The notes under the pieces were generated by a model. It searched no databases. It was not told the origin of the DNA and saw only the letters and a list, made by a program, of their open reading frames with translations. This document shows positions 33,951 to 45,056 of a DNA stretch of 64,000 nt, piece after piece. How positions within the stretch are numbered: the first letter of the stretch is position 1; every line of letters begins with the position of its first letter. The stretch covers positions 19,225,440-19,289,439 of the forward strand of contig NC_085138.1 of assembly GCF_035046485.1 (NCBI RefSeq), written 5' to 3'. A program made the position numbers and the translations under genes. The stretch is from Aedes albopictus. Taxonomy: Eukaryota > Arthropoda > Insecta > Diptera > Culicidae.

Positions 33951-36738
33951 ATTAGGAAAACTACATATTTAGGAGCTGAAAAAAGGATTCAACCTGCAAT
34001 GCCCATTATGTGTTCAAATGAAGGCTGCTCTGAAATATTTGGAAAACTGTTTGTACAGCTTCAGATTGTTACATGGGATGCCCCTAGGATTTGCTAACGT
34101 TATTGATCTATTCGGCACTGTTTGTTGAGCAGTAGAGGAAGCTGAGGTTTTGTGGTGTAAGTGTTGATGTAGGGGTTGTAACCGTCGGTTCCAAATTTAA
34201 CTTGTCGGCTCCACCGCAAGACCAAAATATCCTTTTCCCGAACCTAACACGCCCTTATCCCAAATTTGCCACTAAAACAAATGGAGTGAGCGGCACTCAT
34301 GCAGGGACTTGAAGCATGAGAAAGTGCCTCTCCACTCTCACGGCCATCTGTCATGCTCGAGTGACAGCTCATATTCGAGCAGTTTGAACCGGTTCGTTTG
34401 TAAGGCTCCAACTCACAGGTGGCGCATAAGTAGCAGAGTACAGGAAGATTCCGATTTTTAAGACACGGAAATCAGATTTGCATTAGTATGTCAATCTTTG
34501 ATTTCCTATAAATACGCTGGCATTCCACAATGCAGCTCTCTTTTTGCTGGTGATTCTTGAAAGAATTTGTAGTGCGCGCGTGTGTAGTGTTTTCGTCCAA
34601 TGTGGAGGTTAGATTTGATAAACCTCGTGTGGTGTAGATGTTTTAATTTAGTGTTTTTTTCTCTTTTTATAATAGGATAAAGTTATAAACGTTTGTTAGT
34701 TCGACCTACTATCTGTGTTATTGTTAGTATGTTTAAAAATGTGTTAGTAACGGATAAATCATGCGAAAAGTATGTAAATTGTTAGTATGAGTTAGAAACT
34801 TATCCTATAACTAAATGTAAAACTGTTAGATCCATTGTCAGATCACACGCAAAACAATTGAAGATCAGCTAGTAGACAACAACAAAAACGTAAAAACAAC
34901 AAGAAAAAGGTAACAAATATTGAAATTTAGTGAAAAGTGTCAGGTCGTAAGAAATGTGACGTCAGAGGGGTCTAATTTGTGGTTAGGTCCAAGGAATGGG
35001 CCTTTTTCTTTGCCTTCGAGCTTTTTCCCAGCAGACCGATTTTTTTCCCCGCCCCGATGGCAATAGCGGCGACAGACACCGACAAAACCAGCCAGAATCA
35101 ACATCGGTGACCGTCCTCTTTGCCACCTTCGTGGTCCACCAACGACAGTGAAAGACCGCCAGACGTTCCCGAACGATAACAAAACCGCAAGTACAAACCC
35201 CCTAAAAGTGACGTCGTTTGAATAAAATGTAAGATTGTAGATAGGAGCCACAGTGGTAGCTTATTTTGAGAGCATAGCCCTGGGTTAATATGTTTCCATC
35301 ACTCTTCCGCTTTGTCGGGCTCGAAAGGAGCCACCAAGCCTCGTCTTTCGGGAATTCACCAACTTTGTATTCATGTTGTATGCTTTTTGTACTTTCTGTA
35401 TGTAATTTTCTATTTGTGAAACACTGGTGAGTAAGTGTAGTCTATAGTACTGGTCCTGCTGGTATGTTCGTCCTCTATGAGAGATGTGAGAGCCAAGTCA
35501 CGATAAACGACCCTAAGATCCCTATCCCTGAGCCTCCGAGTTACAGGGTGGATCAGGTGTTGTTTTGGTGAAGATAATGTGTTTCTTGGAATGCTTGTAA
35601 CTACGTTTCCCATGAAGTGAAAATGCGTATTGCAGATGCGAATTGGACTGTTTCCAGATTACGTACCAGTTTAGGTTGCGTAACTTTCAAACGCAAGCGA
35701 AAATCACTCAGTATAAATCTTTGATTCTTACGGTGGCCCACTGCAGTCGAGAAGCATGGACGTTAAAAGAGGTAGGCCGATAAGCTTTCGAAGTTTTTGA
35801 GCGCAAATGAAATACGATACACTTTAGCGAGCTGGACACAAGAGTGTTCTTCATGCTATCTGTTAAGAGTATTGATGTGCGTGGGTGGATACAGATGGGC
35901 CCTACAGAGACAGAAACATGATTGTTTACAAAAAGCAGATAGACCCTTTTCAAATGTTTCGCTAGATATATTCTGCAGGGAACCAGGTAGAGGTCGGTGA
36001 GTTCGTAAGTAATCGCGACCGCAATGGAGTGAAATAACTTAGTAGCTAACTAGCTATCAAGATATTATTCAAAACAATATTAAATTAGACAATCATAGTT
36101 TATAAAACGATGTAAATAACTCCTGAAGAAGACACCAATCGAGAGTGAAAACGTCGGAAAAATGATCGCTATAGTATGTTAAATGAAGAATACGTAGCCT
36201 AAAAACAGGAGGTAACCAGTCATTATGATACTGAATGCAGATTCATCAGTTTTCTTTATTATCAAAACCTCTTTCTTTTAATCTTTGTGGAAGTGGGTTG
36301 GAAGGACCTTTAGAAGAACAAGTTATTGCTGTATTAAAAATTATTTCCTTTCGAGAATTGCTGTTCGGATTAAAAATCTATCCTAGGCGCCCATCACTGA
36401 GTAAAAATCTCACTGTCAAACTGTATGTTAAAATCATCCAGGAGATATCTGAAGTGTAGGTTTTACGACTATCCTGAACGGGCTTGTTGAGAATTGGTAA
36501 TTAGTTTGATTTGTGACTACGTTGTGCTGTTGGCTTTGGGGTTCACTTGGGAAAATATGCTACAATCGTATGTCTGTGCTAGGTTGGTGGAGCCCTTCAA
36601 AAGTTCCTCAAGCCAAAAGGGGATTTTTATGCTCTTATCAATTCCCGAGAAAACTTTACTTTTTTAATCCTGAAACTTCACCAATTATCGCAATCCCTAC
36701 TAATCAAACACGTTTTGTATTCCTCGTCTCCCTTTCAG
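33951..36738. other. Intron sequence; possible remnant of an LTR-like unit near 34150-35260
   Basis: 34150-35260 has moderate GC, a TATA-like CTATAAATACGC at about 34505 and an AATAAA at about 35222, suggesting a solo LTR or transposon promoter. No matching ends or target duplication could be defined. The rest, up to the acceptor at 36738, is AT-rich and non-coding. Confidence 0.3.
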
Positions 36739-36940
36739 AGCATCATCTTCCGGGTGCAGCACCACCCGAACGTGCCGGACTTCACCCAGTGTGTGACGTT
36801 CGGGTTTTTCACAACGCCCGCCATGGAGACGGCCTACAATCTGTTCTGCGTGGTAGCGATGTACTTCATGCCGCTGATGGTCATCAGTGCGGCCTACACC
36901 GTAATCCTGTGCGAAATCTCCAACCGATCGCGGGAGAAAG
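36739..36940 (+). CDS. ACPR: GnRH-like neuropeptide receptor, exon covering ECL2 and TM5
   Basis: Acceptor CTCCCTTTCAG precedes 36739 and donor GTAAGT follows 36940. The exon starts in phase 0, matching the end of exon 1586-1813, and ends one base into a codon (202 bp). Its 67 complete residues start [12 protein letters not shown] (ECL2), carry the conserved ECL2 cysteine in [10 protein letters not shown] (residue 18), then TM5 as [20 protein letters not shown] with the TM5 proline, and end in the start of ICL3, [13 protein letters not shown]2 with QCVTFGFF is characteristic of the AKH/corazonin/ACP receptor group and forms the ligand entry lid. The next exon should carry TM6-TM7, but no such exon is visible before 58271. 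Confidence 0.85.
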
Positions 36941-37330
36941 GTAAGTTTGTGTAGCTAGGTACGGTGGGATTTTTTTCAACTGTTTGCTTTCACTGCACTG
37001 GTTAGACTAGAAATGAACTTTTCAATTAAAAGTTTTTCTGAAACTGAAGTACAACCCAACTTTTTTGTGTTCAAAGTGCTCCTACTGATTGCATATATCT
37101 GGCTGCTATTCCGTGATTAAAACGGAATCAGTTAAAATGCACAATGATGCACCACCGCTAAATTATTTTAACGGATAGTTAAGGTGCTTGTTCTATTTTG
37201 CGCTACATAACATCAAGAATAAAGGGTGAGTCGATAATTATTGTGCCATTTTCAAACTAACGTAACTTTTTTCCTACTTCAACAAAATCAACCAAATTTT
37301 CAACAGTTTCTCCTTATAGTCTATTGTTAA

Positions 37331-37931
37331 CATCCAGGGTGTTAGGTTCCTGAGTGCAAACTTTTTAAAGGGTGATAGAGGACCATAAATGGAGAAAAAA
37401 ATTGTTCTGCGCATATGGTCAAATCTCAACCGTTACGTAGTTATTGAACTTCCCATGTTTATGACTCTTATTGCCTTAACTGGGAATATCTTAATAGCAA
37501 CAAAACGATCAGAGATAGAAGTTTGGTGTCAAAGAACGAATTGTAGAGTGTAACAGGGGCCACAACTTTGCCAAAGAAAGAATTTTAATTTATTACACAT
37601 GTTTCAAAGATAATTGACAAAAACCAATAAAACTACACTATTTTTAGCTATTTTTCTCTAGAAAACTTAGTTATTTAACTAAACCAATCGATTCAAAGAT
37701 GCTATTTGTTAGAAAATTCAGTAATCTTTCGAATAAGGGTAAAAAACTTCGATAAGTTTGACCATTTTCAAGTTATTGCCAGTTAAGGCAATAAGAGTCA
37801 TAAACATGGGAAGTTCAATAACTACGTAACGGTTGAGATTTGACCATATGCGTAGAACATTTTTTTTCTCCATTTATGGTCCTCTATCACCCTCTAAAAA
37901 GTTTGCACTCAGGAACCTAACACCCTGGATG
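37331..37931. mobile_element. 601-bp foldback element with TTAA duplication
   Basis: The ends CATCCAGGGTGTTAGG are inverted, flanked by TTAA (37327-37330 and 37932-37935). The arms pair for about 180 bp each, including GGTTCCTGAGTGCAAACTTTTT and ATAACTACGTAACGG phrases, around an AT-rich loop. Non-coding; same target-site class as 15614-15962 but unrelated ends. Confidence 0.8.
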
Positions 37932-37935
37932 TTAA

Positions 37936-40061
37936 CAAAAACATAGAAAAGTAACAGTGCTCGTGATTTGTCATAAGAGAAGGTGGTGTGCGTATGTTTT
38001 GGTATCCGCATACAATGAGTAACACACACTACCGCATGAAGGTTGAACTTTCATCCGCAGATAGCGCTTCGGTAGTGTCCCCCCGAGCATCAGTGGAGTG
38101 GGCATTCTTGATATTCTTATTCTTTGAAGATATGGTATACTGACGACGATCTATGAGCGATTTTATAATTTTTGCGCGATAATCTACGGCGAAACACGCA
38201 ATATGTTTTTCTTCAAAGTCACACAAGTTTTCTGAACTAACCGTTTGTTTAAAACGTTTCGTTTACAAAATAATTGAAAAACCTCAATTTAGCTATTTTT
38301 ATCGAAATGGAAGTTTTCCCCAGAAATGTTTTCTCTTTTCCCTGATTAATATTAATATTAATAATCAGCTAAAATTTGAGATTAATCACTCCTTTAAATT
38401 TGAGCATTTTGTATGAAAAATAACAAATGCACACTTCCCAAGTAACACAACTAGTTATAAAACAGTTTATATTCCACTTTTAATACATAACCTTCTGCAT
38501 TTTTCCTGTAATATAAACTTTATTTGAGACACTTGAATAATCAAAACAGCGCAAAAAATGGCGGCTTCTAAAACATCTTTCAAGTTGTATTACATATATT
38601 GTAATACTCTTATGGTACTGATATTTTCAGTTCGTTCAAATGTTATAGACTAATGCGGGTATTTATCAATTGAAAAACAGTTAAAAATACGCGTTTCATA
38701 CAAGAACATCCATGTGGTCGAAAATAAGCAGTTTTTTAATATATAACTTGCAGAAACCAGTTATATAACATATTAATAGCAAAATTTTAAATCAAGCTAT
38801 TTGAAGAAGAAATCACTTGGAAAAAACATAAATATAACAAACATAAAGAGACATCCCCAACTGTCATGGAAAATGACAGCTGAAACATATTTAATAAAAA
38901 AAAATAATAATGATGCGAAGAGTTTCTTCAATCTAAATATGTACCAACAACCGATTGCAGAATTCCATAATTGGAAATTATTCTACTTTGAATGACAAAT
39001 TATGAAAACAGTCATGCATAGTAATGATCTATTGCACCTGCGGTTTAAGATTTATGGTGAAACATTTGATTGTACAATAACAAACGCGCTTCAGAGTTGA
39101 GTTGAAAATGAAATAAAAATTGACCAAATTCTTAAATTTTTGGGGTATTTTTTAATCAACGCAAAGCAACAACATGGCAGACGACTTTTCAAGAAGCTCA
39201 CAGTACCGTTAAAGAGTTTTACGAACAACTTTAAAATCATTCATAACTGCAACCGATTAATACAGATAATGTTAATTACGGCTCCAAAGAAATTCGATTG
39301 CATGGTAAACCAAAAACATTTATTTTTTAGAATGGCCCTGCACTAGAATTTCACAGCAAAGTAAATGTTCTTTATTGTACTTACATAATTATTCAATTAT
39401 TCATAATTTGAGCCGGTACTGTACTCTAAACTACTTTGCGAACCACCCCGAAAGAAAAATTGATGATAACTTTTAAAATACGCCTAGAAAACATATTTAG
39501 GACATATTCTCAAATAGGTTGTAATACCATATTGTGGCAATCATTCAAACGCCAATATAACTAAATAACAACTTATGTTATGCGACAAAAAAAAACATCC
39601 AAACGTCAAACTTGTTTTTGATATTCGTCTCATTTTTGCCGACTGAAGTGAAATTTGACTAAACAATATTTAGTCAAAATATTGTATATTAAAAGGGCAA
39701 ATTAGTGTCTTCCGGTTGAAACTTATTTAGTTGCATGACATCAGGTAAGGTAGACTTCCGCAGTGCAATTTAACTTCGAGAACCAAGCATCTTGTTTTCC
39801 ATTGAAGTGAAGTGATGAACATTCTGACTCATTTTATCGATTTGGTAATCTTAAAAAAATAGTTTTATTCATATCTTGATGATTTCCCATAATGTGTTGG
39901 ATCAGAACTATACGTCGTATTTTAAGTTATGCAGACCCTGAAATATTCAAAAGTAAAATTAAATTTTGAGAAGCGGAATGGTGCTACGTAGTGATATGTA
40001 AACATTGAATATATACGAATTTAGATTAACTGGATGTGTTTACAGCTCTAATCTATCTATA
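37936..40061. other. Intron sequence, nothing recognised
   Basis: Very AT-rich. TTCCCAAGTAACACAACTAG near 38437 resembles the end of a common mosquito MITE type, but a partner end was not found. No coding or RNA feature. Confidence 0.4.
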
Positions 40062-40435
40062 CCCGACCAGAAGCACCTAACAAGATACTAACAAAATTAT
40101 AACAACCGTTGTTAGAAATAACATAATTTGATATAATTTTGTTGTAAGGATTCTCATATTTCAATGACCATAACAAAATTGTAACAAAATTTGTTATTAT
40201 TGAAGAAACAAAACTAAAACAAAACTTGTATTATTTATTCAAACAGGTATGTAACAAAATTTGTTATATTATGCGTATTAAAATAATTACCTATAACATA
40301 AATTCGTAACAGATTTATAATAATATTTGCTATGATTTTTGTAACAAAATAATTTCTAAATTTGCTTGATTTTTTGTATTGACGCAAACAAGTTTGATAA
40401 TTTTTGTAATATTGACCACTCGAGAGAAAAGAGCG

Positions 40436-40506
40436 TGCGCCGAGATGAACCAGCCCAGGGCTGAAAATCTCGTGAATAAAGATAATAATAATAATAATAA
40501 TAATAA
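40436..40506 (+). mobile_element. Feilai-type SINE 3' tail
   Basis: GCCGAGATGAACCAGCCCAG followed by AAAATCTCGTGAATAAAG and an (AAT)n microsatellite matches the 3' end of the SINE at 21771. It is truncated at its 5' side. Confidence 0.65.
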
Positions 40507-40940
40507 GAAAAGAGCGTTCTTTAGTAGAAATTAAAGGACCGGCGGAAAAAAGGCTAACAGGAAAGAAATATCTTCTCTAATGAACTACGCGTAACTTCAA
40601 AACTGTGGGAAAGCCGCGTAGAGAAAGTCGTGTAAAAGTGAAACCACTATATAGCGAATCTGCGCGAAATCGGTATACGACAAAACTTTAATATCTCAGT
40701 TTCGGGCGAAACTTAGCTAACGTATTCAGCATAACAATTGTATAAGTGTTGAGGCGTGAGAAAAGATCGTTTGGTTTCTAGAGTAACTTTTGAGAAGTAT
40801 TCATGTTTTGACATGAATGTTCTTAAAAAACTGTAACTCGGAAACCATTCATATTAGGGAAAAAATGGTAAGGAAACCAATTGGCTTTGTACCAAATAAT
40901 CATGGAATTTGTTTATTCTGCCTATTTTACTTCGACCTTA

Positions 40941-41331
40941 CACGGAGCCGCCAAACTACCCAAAATTGAGTTCTTTTGACGCAATCCCATAGTTCGGCCC
41001 AATAAGCCAAATTTGAGTAAATCGATTAAACTCTCACTAGGTAAATTGCCTTCACCTCCAGCAAAAACATTTACTTAAGAGTAGGTAAATTCAACCCAAG
41101 ACTCCAACCCCCCCCCCCCTCATTCAACCCAAATTTGAGTAAACCTGCATTTACCCAAAATTGGCTTATTGGGCTCAAGGACCCCCGTTGGGTAGATGCA
41201 TCTCTGTTTGTTTTTGACAACATCGGTGAGGGAAAGAGGGAAAACAACCTAATTTTGGGTAACTAGTTTATTCGATATACTCAGCTTTGAGTAAAATCGA
41301 CCCAAAAATTAGGTAGTTTGATTTCTCCGTG
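40941..41331. mobile_element. 391-bp MITE with CACGGAG ends and TA duplication
   Basis: The left end CACGGAGCCGCCAAACTACC and the inverted right end (GGTAGTTTGATTTCTCCGTG) match closely, flanked by TA at 40939-40940 and 41332-41333. Internal phrases AAATTTGAGTAAA and TTTACTC recur. Non-coding. Confidence 0.75.
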
Positions 41332-41348
41332 TAGGGAGCATCCATTAA

Positions 41349-41460
41349 CCTTTCAGGACTCGCGCCAGTTTGATCCTGAAACTGCACCGTGCTCGCGCCG
41401 TATACGACGAGCGAGGTTTTCTGGTGTTGTACTTTTTCCACCGGCGCGCATCCTGAAGGA
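41349..41460. mobile_element. 112-bp TTAA-flanked MITE, copy 2
   Basis: Flanked by TTAA (41345-41348 and 41461-41464). The ends CCTTTCAGGACTCGCGCC and GGCGCGCATCCTGAAGGA are inverted. Same family as 19416-19530. Confidence 0.75.
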
Positions 41461-41810
41461 TTAAGTACGCAACGCTAAAATTGTAAGTTTTCAACCCTCC
41501 CTACCTCCTCCAAACGTGACAATATACTTAATGGATGACCGCTAATGTGATGGATTTAATTTCACTGCTTAAAATAAAATAAAATTTTGAACATAACTAA
41601 ATTATATCTAAAGTTGTTATCATATCTGCATATGATATAATTATGATCGATTAAAACAAAATCTCTCACGACAAATCAAGTCTTTTATGTGTCAACGAGC
41701 CCAGTGTGACGTCATACTACCGCTCGCGTGTACGTCTGACATACAAGGATTTGAATGACGAAACTGGCAATATGTAGAACCAGTAAAGCTTCTATTACCA
41801 CCCTCTCCAA

Positions 41811-41886
41811 GAGCCGTGATGGCCTCATTGGTAGAGGCGCCAGATTTCTACCGATAGAAGGCGTCTTGGTTCAAATCCCGTTCGGA
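41811..41886 (+). repeat. tRNA-like module inside the TA element
   Basis: GCCGTGATGGCCTCATTGGT then AGAGGCGCC (A box) and TTGGTTCAAATCCCG (B box) at tRNA spacing. The downstream flank (TCTAAAAATAG, AAAAATGAGT) matches the reverse complement of the flanks at 13621 and 16951, so it belongs to the element rather than being an independent SINE hit. Confidence 0.55.
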
Positions 41887-42284
41887 TCCGAAAATTTTAT
41901 AACGTTCTTGAAACTATTTTTTTATGTTACTTCCTTTTTCTAAAAATAGAATGACACACTTAAAAATATTTACCCAAAAAATGAGTAAAAAAATTAGTTT
42001 TTACCCTAATAGGTGTCAAAGGAATTATAACACAATTTGCTACAATTTTGTTAAATTCTATCATATTTCATGGAACAAGCTTTGTAATATTTGTGTTATG
42101 ATCATAACACAAGTTATTACATTTTTGTTATTTTCAGTGGGAAATTTGTTAGAATTTTTGTTATTTTAACTACTAACGGTACATGTTTTATAACAACCCT
42201 TGTTATAAAAATTTATTGTAACAAAATAACACAGCTTGTTATAATTTTGTAATGTCCATCTAGTCGGGTATATATAAAAATGTA

Positions 42285-42530
42285 GTGGCATACGTGGGAC
42301 CGCGCATAACTTGCGAACCGAGGGTCCGATTTGGGTCATCTTAGTTTTGTTCTGTTAGTTTTCACCCAAGGAAGGTTTATGTGCCATAAAACATGGACAA
42401 ATTGAGAGTTTTTGAAAATCCATTCTTCATACATTTTGAACGGGGACTTGGACTTCGCTAAACACTTGAAACGTCAAAAAACGCAGTATGCAAGACAAAG
42501 TTTGCCGGAGTCAGCTAGTTAAGTTGTATA
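42285..42530 (+). repeat. Probable 3' fragment of a dispersed repeat
   Basis: The segment from GTGGGACCGCGCATAAC to GACAAAGTTTGCCGGAGTC ends in a phrase (CAAGACAAAGTTTGCCGG-TCAGCTAG) that I recall as a common 3' end of insect retroposons. No ORF, so the family is not certain. Confidence 0.35.
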
Positions 42531-42710
42531 ATTGTGCGATAATAGTATTGCGGGCATGATAAAATCGCAGATATTTTTTGACTGTTTGTTATCGATCAAC
42601 TTGAAAAAAAAAAATGCTTGGCTATAACACTGGATGTTTTCCGATTCGTTTATAATACAATTATATGACAACTTTTTTGATTATTATTCCTCAAGATGTT
42701 TTCTGTGTTA

Positions 42711-44953
42711 CAGTCATGACTCGCTGGTTGGGGGTTTAATAGTTGGGTGACTTTTTAGTTGGGCCTCCGTTAGTTGGGTGATCAGCCAACTAAAAAGCAC
42801 CTGGATGTCAAAATCAAACGTCAAACTGAAAATGACAACCAATCTTCAATTCCTCCGAGGGGTAAGTCAATGATTTTTGAGTTCAAAGTCTTTGTCGATT
42901 ACCGGAAAACATTTTCATTTCATATTTATTTTCAATAAAAGCAAATTACATTAAAAAAAATGCAGTGATAGTTCGTAAAATGTTCAAAAAATCAAACATT
43001 TTGTCTCTTCCATTCGTTTTCGATCAGTTTGCTGCGCAATGATTTGAGTCGTGTCACTTCTGAAACATCATCCTCGACATATTCGATGACGTTGTCAAGC
43101 GACTGTAGCGCAGAGCGAAAATCTGGCTTGACTGGAGGTTCCCCTGTTGCTGGAGCCTCAAAAGTCAATGAACCACCAGAAACATTTTCGTCGGTATCAT
43201 CCAGCCACTCTGCTTCATACGCTGCATTTCCGAAACCTTGAAGCACTCCCACGATGATTTCTTCATCGGTGTATACCTGGCTGGTTCCGCTTAACAAGTT
43301 GCCATCAGAATCCACCACTTCGTCGTTGAGCCAGCGATTCACATCATCTTCATCGGTATGCGTTCCAACCAGCTTATCGGCTGCTGCGACGAGTGCTTTT
43401 ATGTCATTGGGATCGTCTTTACACACACCTGGTGTAAAATCTGGATCATCAGCGAAATCAAATCCTGGAAACTCGTCAATCAGCTTGTTCCATGAATTTC
43501 TGATGGTAGAACAACTGATTTCGTCCCAAGAAGAAGCCAACCAATCGATACTCATTTTCAATGAAATGTTTTTCAACCGTTGGTCGAAGGACAAGTGTTC
43601 GTCTTCAAGAACCAGTTTCAGCATGAGTTTTCGCTTATAGCGTCTCTTTATTGCACTTATTACTCCCTGGTCCATTGGTTGGCATTCACTGGTAACGTTG
43701 GGTGGAAGAAAAAGTACTTGAATAAGACCATCGTCGCTCATTAATTCGCAACCGTCATGGTGCGCCGAACAGTTGTCAAGCACCAGTAGAGCCTTCGGCT
43801 CCATATTCCTCTCCCTACAAAATTTTCGCACAATTGGCACAAATTCATCTTCGAACCACTTCCGAAACAGAACGCGTGTCATACACGCTTTTTTTTGAGA
43901 AATAGTACGAAACCGGTAAACCTTTGTCGGCTCCGCGGGGGAGATCTCGTGGGTTTTCCGATGTCCCAATAAACATCAGTTTTAGTTTAAGAGAGCCATC
44001 ATAGTTAGAACATGGTATAAAGGTATACCGTGTTTTGTTAAGCTTCCGCCCCGAAGCAGCTTTCTCATCCCACAACACCACTGTTTTAGATGCAATCAGC
44101 TTAACAAAAATTGCCGACTCGTCTGCATTGAACAGTTGTGATCCGCTGATACCCATGTCGAGTATTTTTTGCATTAATACTGGCTTGAACTTGGCATAAG
44201 CATCAAGGTCAGCAGAAGCTTTTTCCCCCGCAGTTATCACCATTCGCAGACCGTGGCGTTCTTTGAACCGTTGAACCCAACCTTTTGAAGCAAGAAATGA
44301 TTGATCACAGTAGCATCCATGCTTTTGGAACTCTTTGAATAGAGACTCTCCTTTGGCCCGCAAAATATCCGCCGGAACAATGATGTTGGCTTCCCGCTGC
44401 TGCAATATCCAAATAAAAAGTGCTTCCTCCATCAGCGGATAATGCTGCTCCTTTAGCGTTTTCCGATGCTTTAGCCCGTGTTCTCTATGCTTCTCTACTG
44501 CCAGTTGTATCGCCGCCTTATTCTGAAGAAATCTGCCCACCGAGGATTCCCCAACTCCCCATTTTTTAGCGATCTGCTTACGGGACGTTACTCCAGCTTC
44601 CGCTTCTTCGGCGATCTTCAGTTTGTCGACCAGTGAAAGCGTTGTGTGTTTCCGTTTTGATCCGGAAGCCTGTCCAACCATCTCCATTTTCACCGACTGA
44701 AAATAGGAGTAGATAATTATCGCATATGTTGTAATCTCGGTTGTAATAATAATACGTACCAATATGTACAAAAATGTATAAAACAAACTAAAAAATAAAC
44801 ACGATTTCACTTTTTGCTTCCAACTCGAACGCGACCAAAACAAAGAATGCGAACACCCCTCCAGGATTTTTTTACTCCTGTCACTTCACCCAACCAGCGA
44901 TTCAGATTCGTTGGTTGGGTCGAGGTTGTCGCTCAACGAGCGGGTTTCGACTG
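42711..44953 (-). mobile_element. pogo/Tigger-type DNA transposon
   Basis: A 2243-bp element flanked by TA (42709-42710 and 44954-44955). Its ends are CAGTCATGACTCGCTGGTTG and, inverted, CAGTCGAAACCCGCTCGTTG, sharing CAGTC and CGCT-GTTG. Near the left end AGTTGGG occurs four times (42742-42785), with related copies near the right end: probable transposase-binding subterminal repeats. One transposase gene fills the interior on the - strand but is frameshifted. Confidence 0.88.
42992..44687 (-). pseudogene. pogo/Tigger transposase (CENP-B-like DNA binding, DDE), frameshifted
   Basis: The likely start is the ATG at 44687-44685 (MEMVGQASGSKRKHTTLS); the upstream in-frame residues look like leader. 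First comes a psq-type helix-turn-helix (LSLVDKLKIAEEAEAG, KKWGVGESSVGRFL). Next is a CENP-B-type HTH with FLASKGWVQRFKERHGL. The DDE domain has D1 in LFNADESAIF, D2 in LLVLDNCSAHHDG and D3 in ECQPMDQGVI, with 34 residues between D2 and D3. The acidic C-terminal tail ends KRQNV. The frame breaks at an A8 run (T8 on the + strand, 43889-43896): the frame before it ends in SYYFSKK, and the frame after it begins ACMTRVLFRKWFEDEF. One base too many there explains the break. No other lesion is seen, so inactivation is recent or is an assembly error. Confidence 0.88.
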
Positions 44954-44955
44954 TA

Positions 44956-45054
44956 CTTGGGTTTATTCTGTCCAGTACTGTACTTCTTGAGGAGAGGCAG
45001 TCTAAGTTCCAGTGATATCGTAGAGCTTGGTAAAAGAAAAGAAGAAAAAAGAAG
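44956..45054. other. Short spacer between two transposons
   Basis: Non-coding; nothing recognised between the Tigger right end and the foldback element. Confidence 0.4.
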
Positions 45055-45056
45055 TA

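Larger units (their letters stand above)
40062..42268. mobile_element. TA-flanked element, CCCGAYCAG-end family, copy 4 (2.2 kb)
   Basis: Left end CCCGACCAGAAGCACC and inverted right end (CTAGTCGGG), flanked by TA at 40060-40061 and 42269-42270. The interior has the TAACAAAATTATAACAA subterminal repeats of the family. It contains a SINE tail (40436-40506), a CACGGAG MITE (40941-41331), a TTAA MITE (41349-41460) and a tRNA-like module near its right end. It is inverted relative to the copies at 13257 and 16596, judged by the position of the module. Confidence 0.7.

Noticed and set aside
34150..35260. Solo LTR
   Set aside because: A TATA-like box and AATAAA are suggestive, but I could not define matching TG/CA ends or a target duplication.
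41811..41886. Functional tRNA gene (also 13621-13691, 16951-17023 and 10516-10587)
   Set aside because: A and B boxes are present but the D and anticodon stems do not pair well, and three of them recur as part of a transposon.
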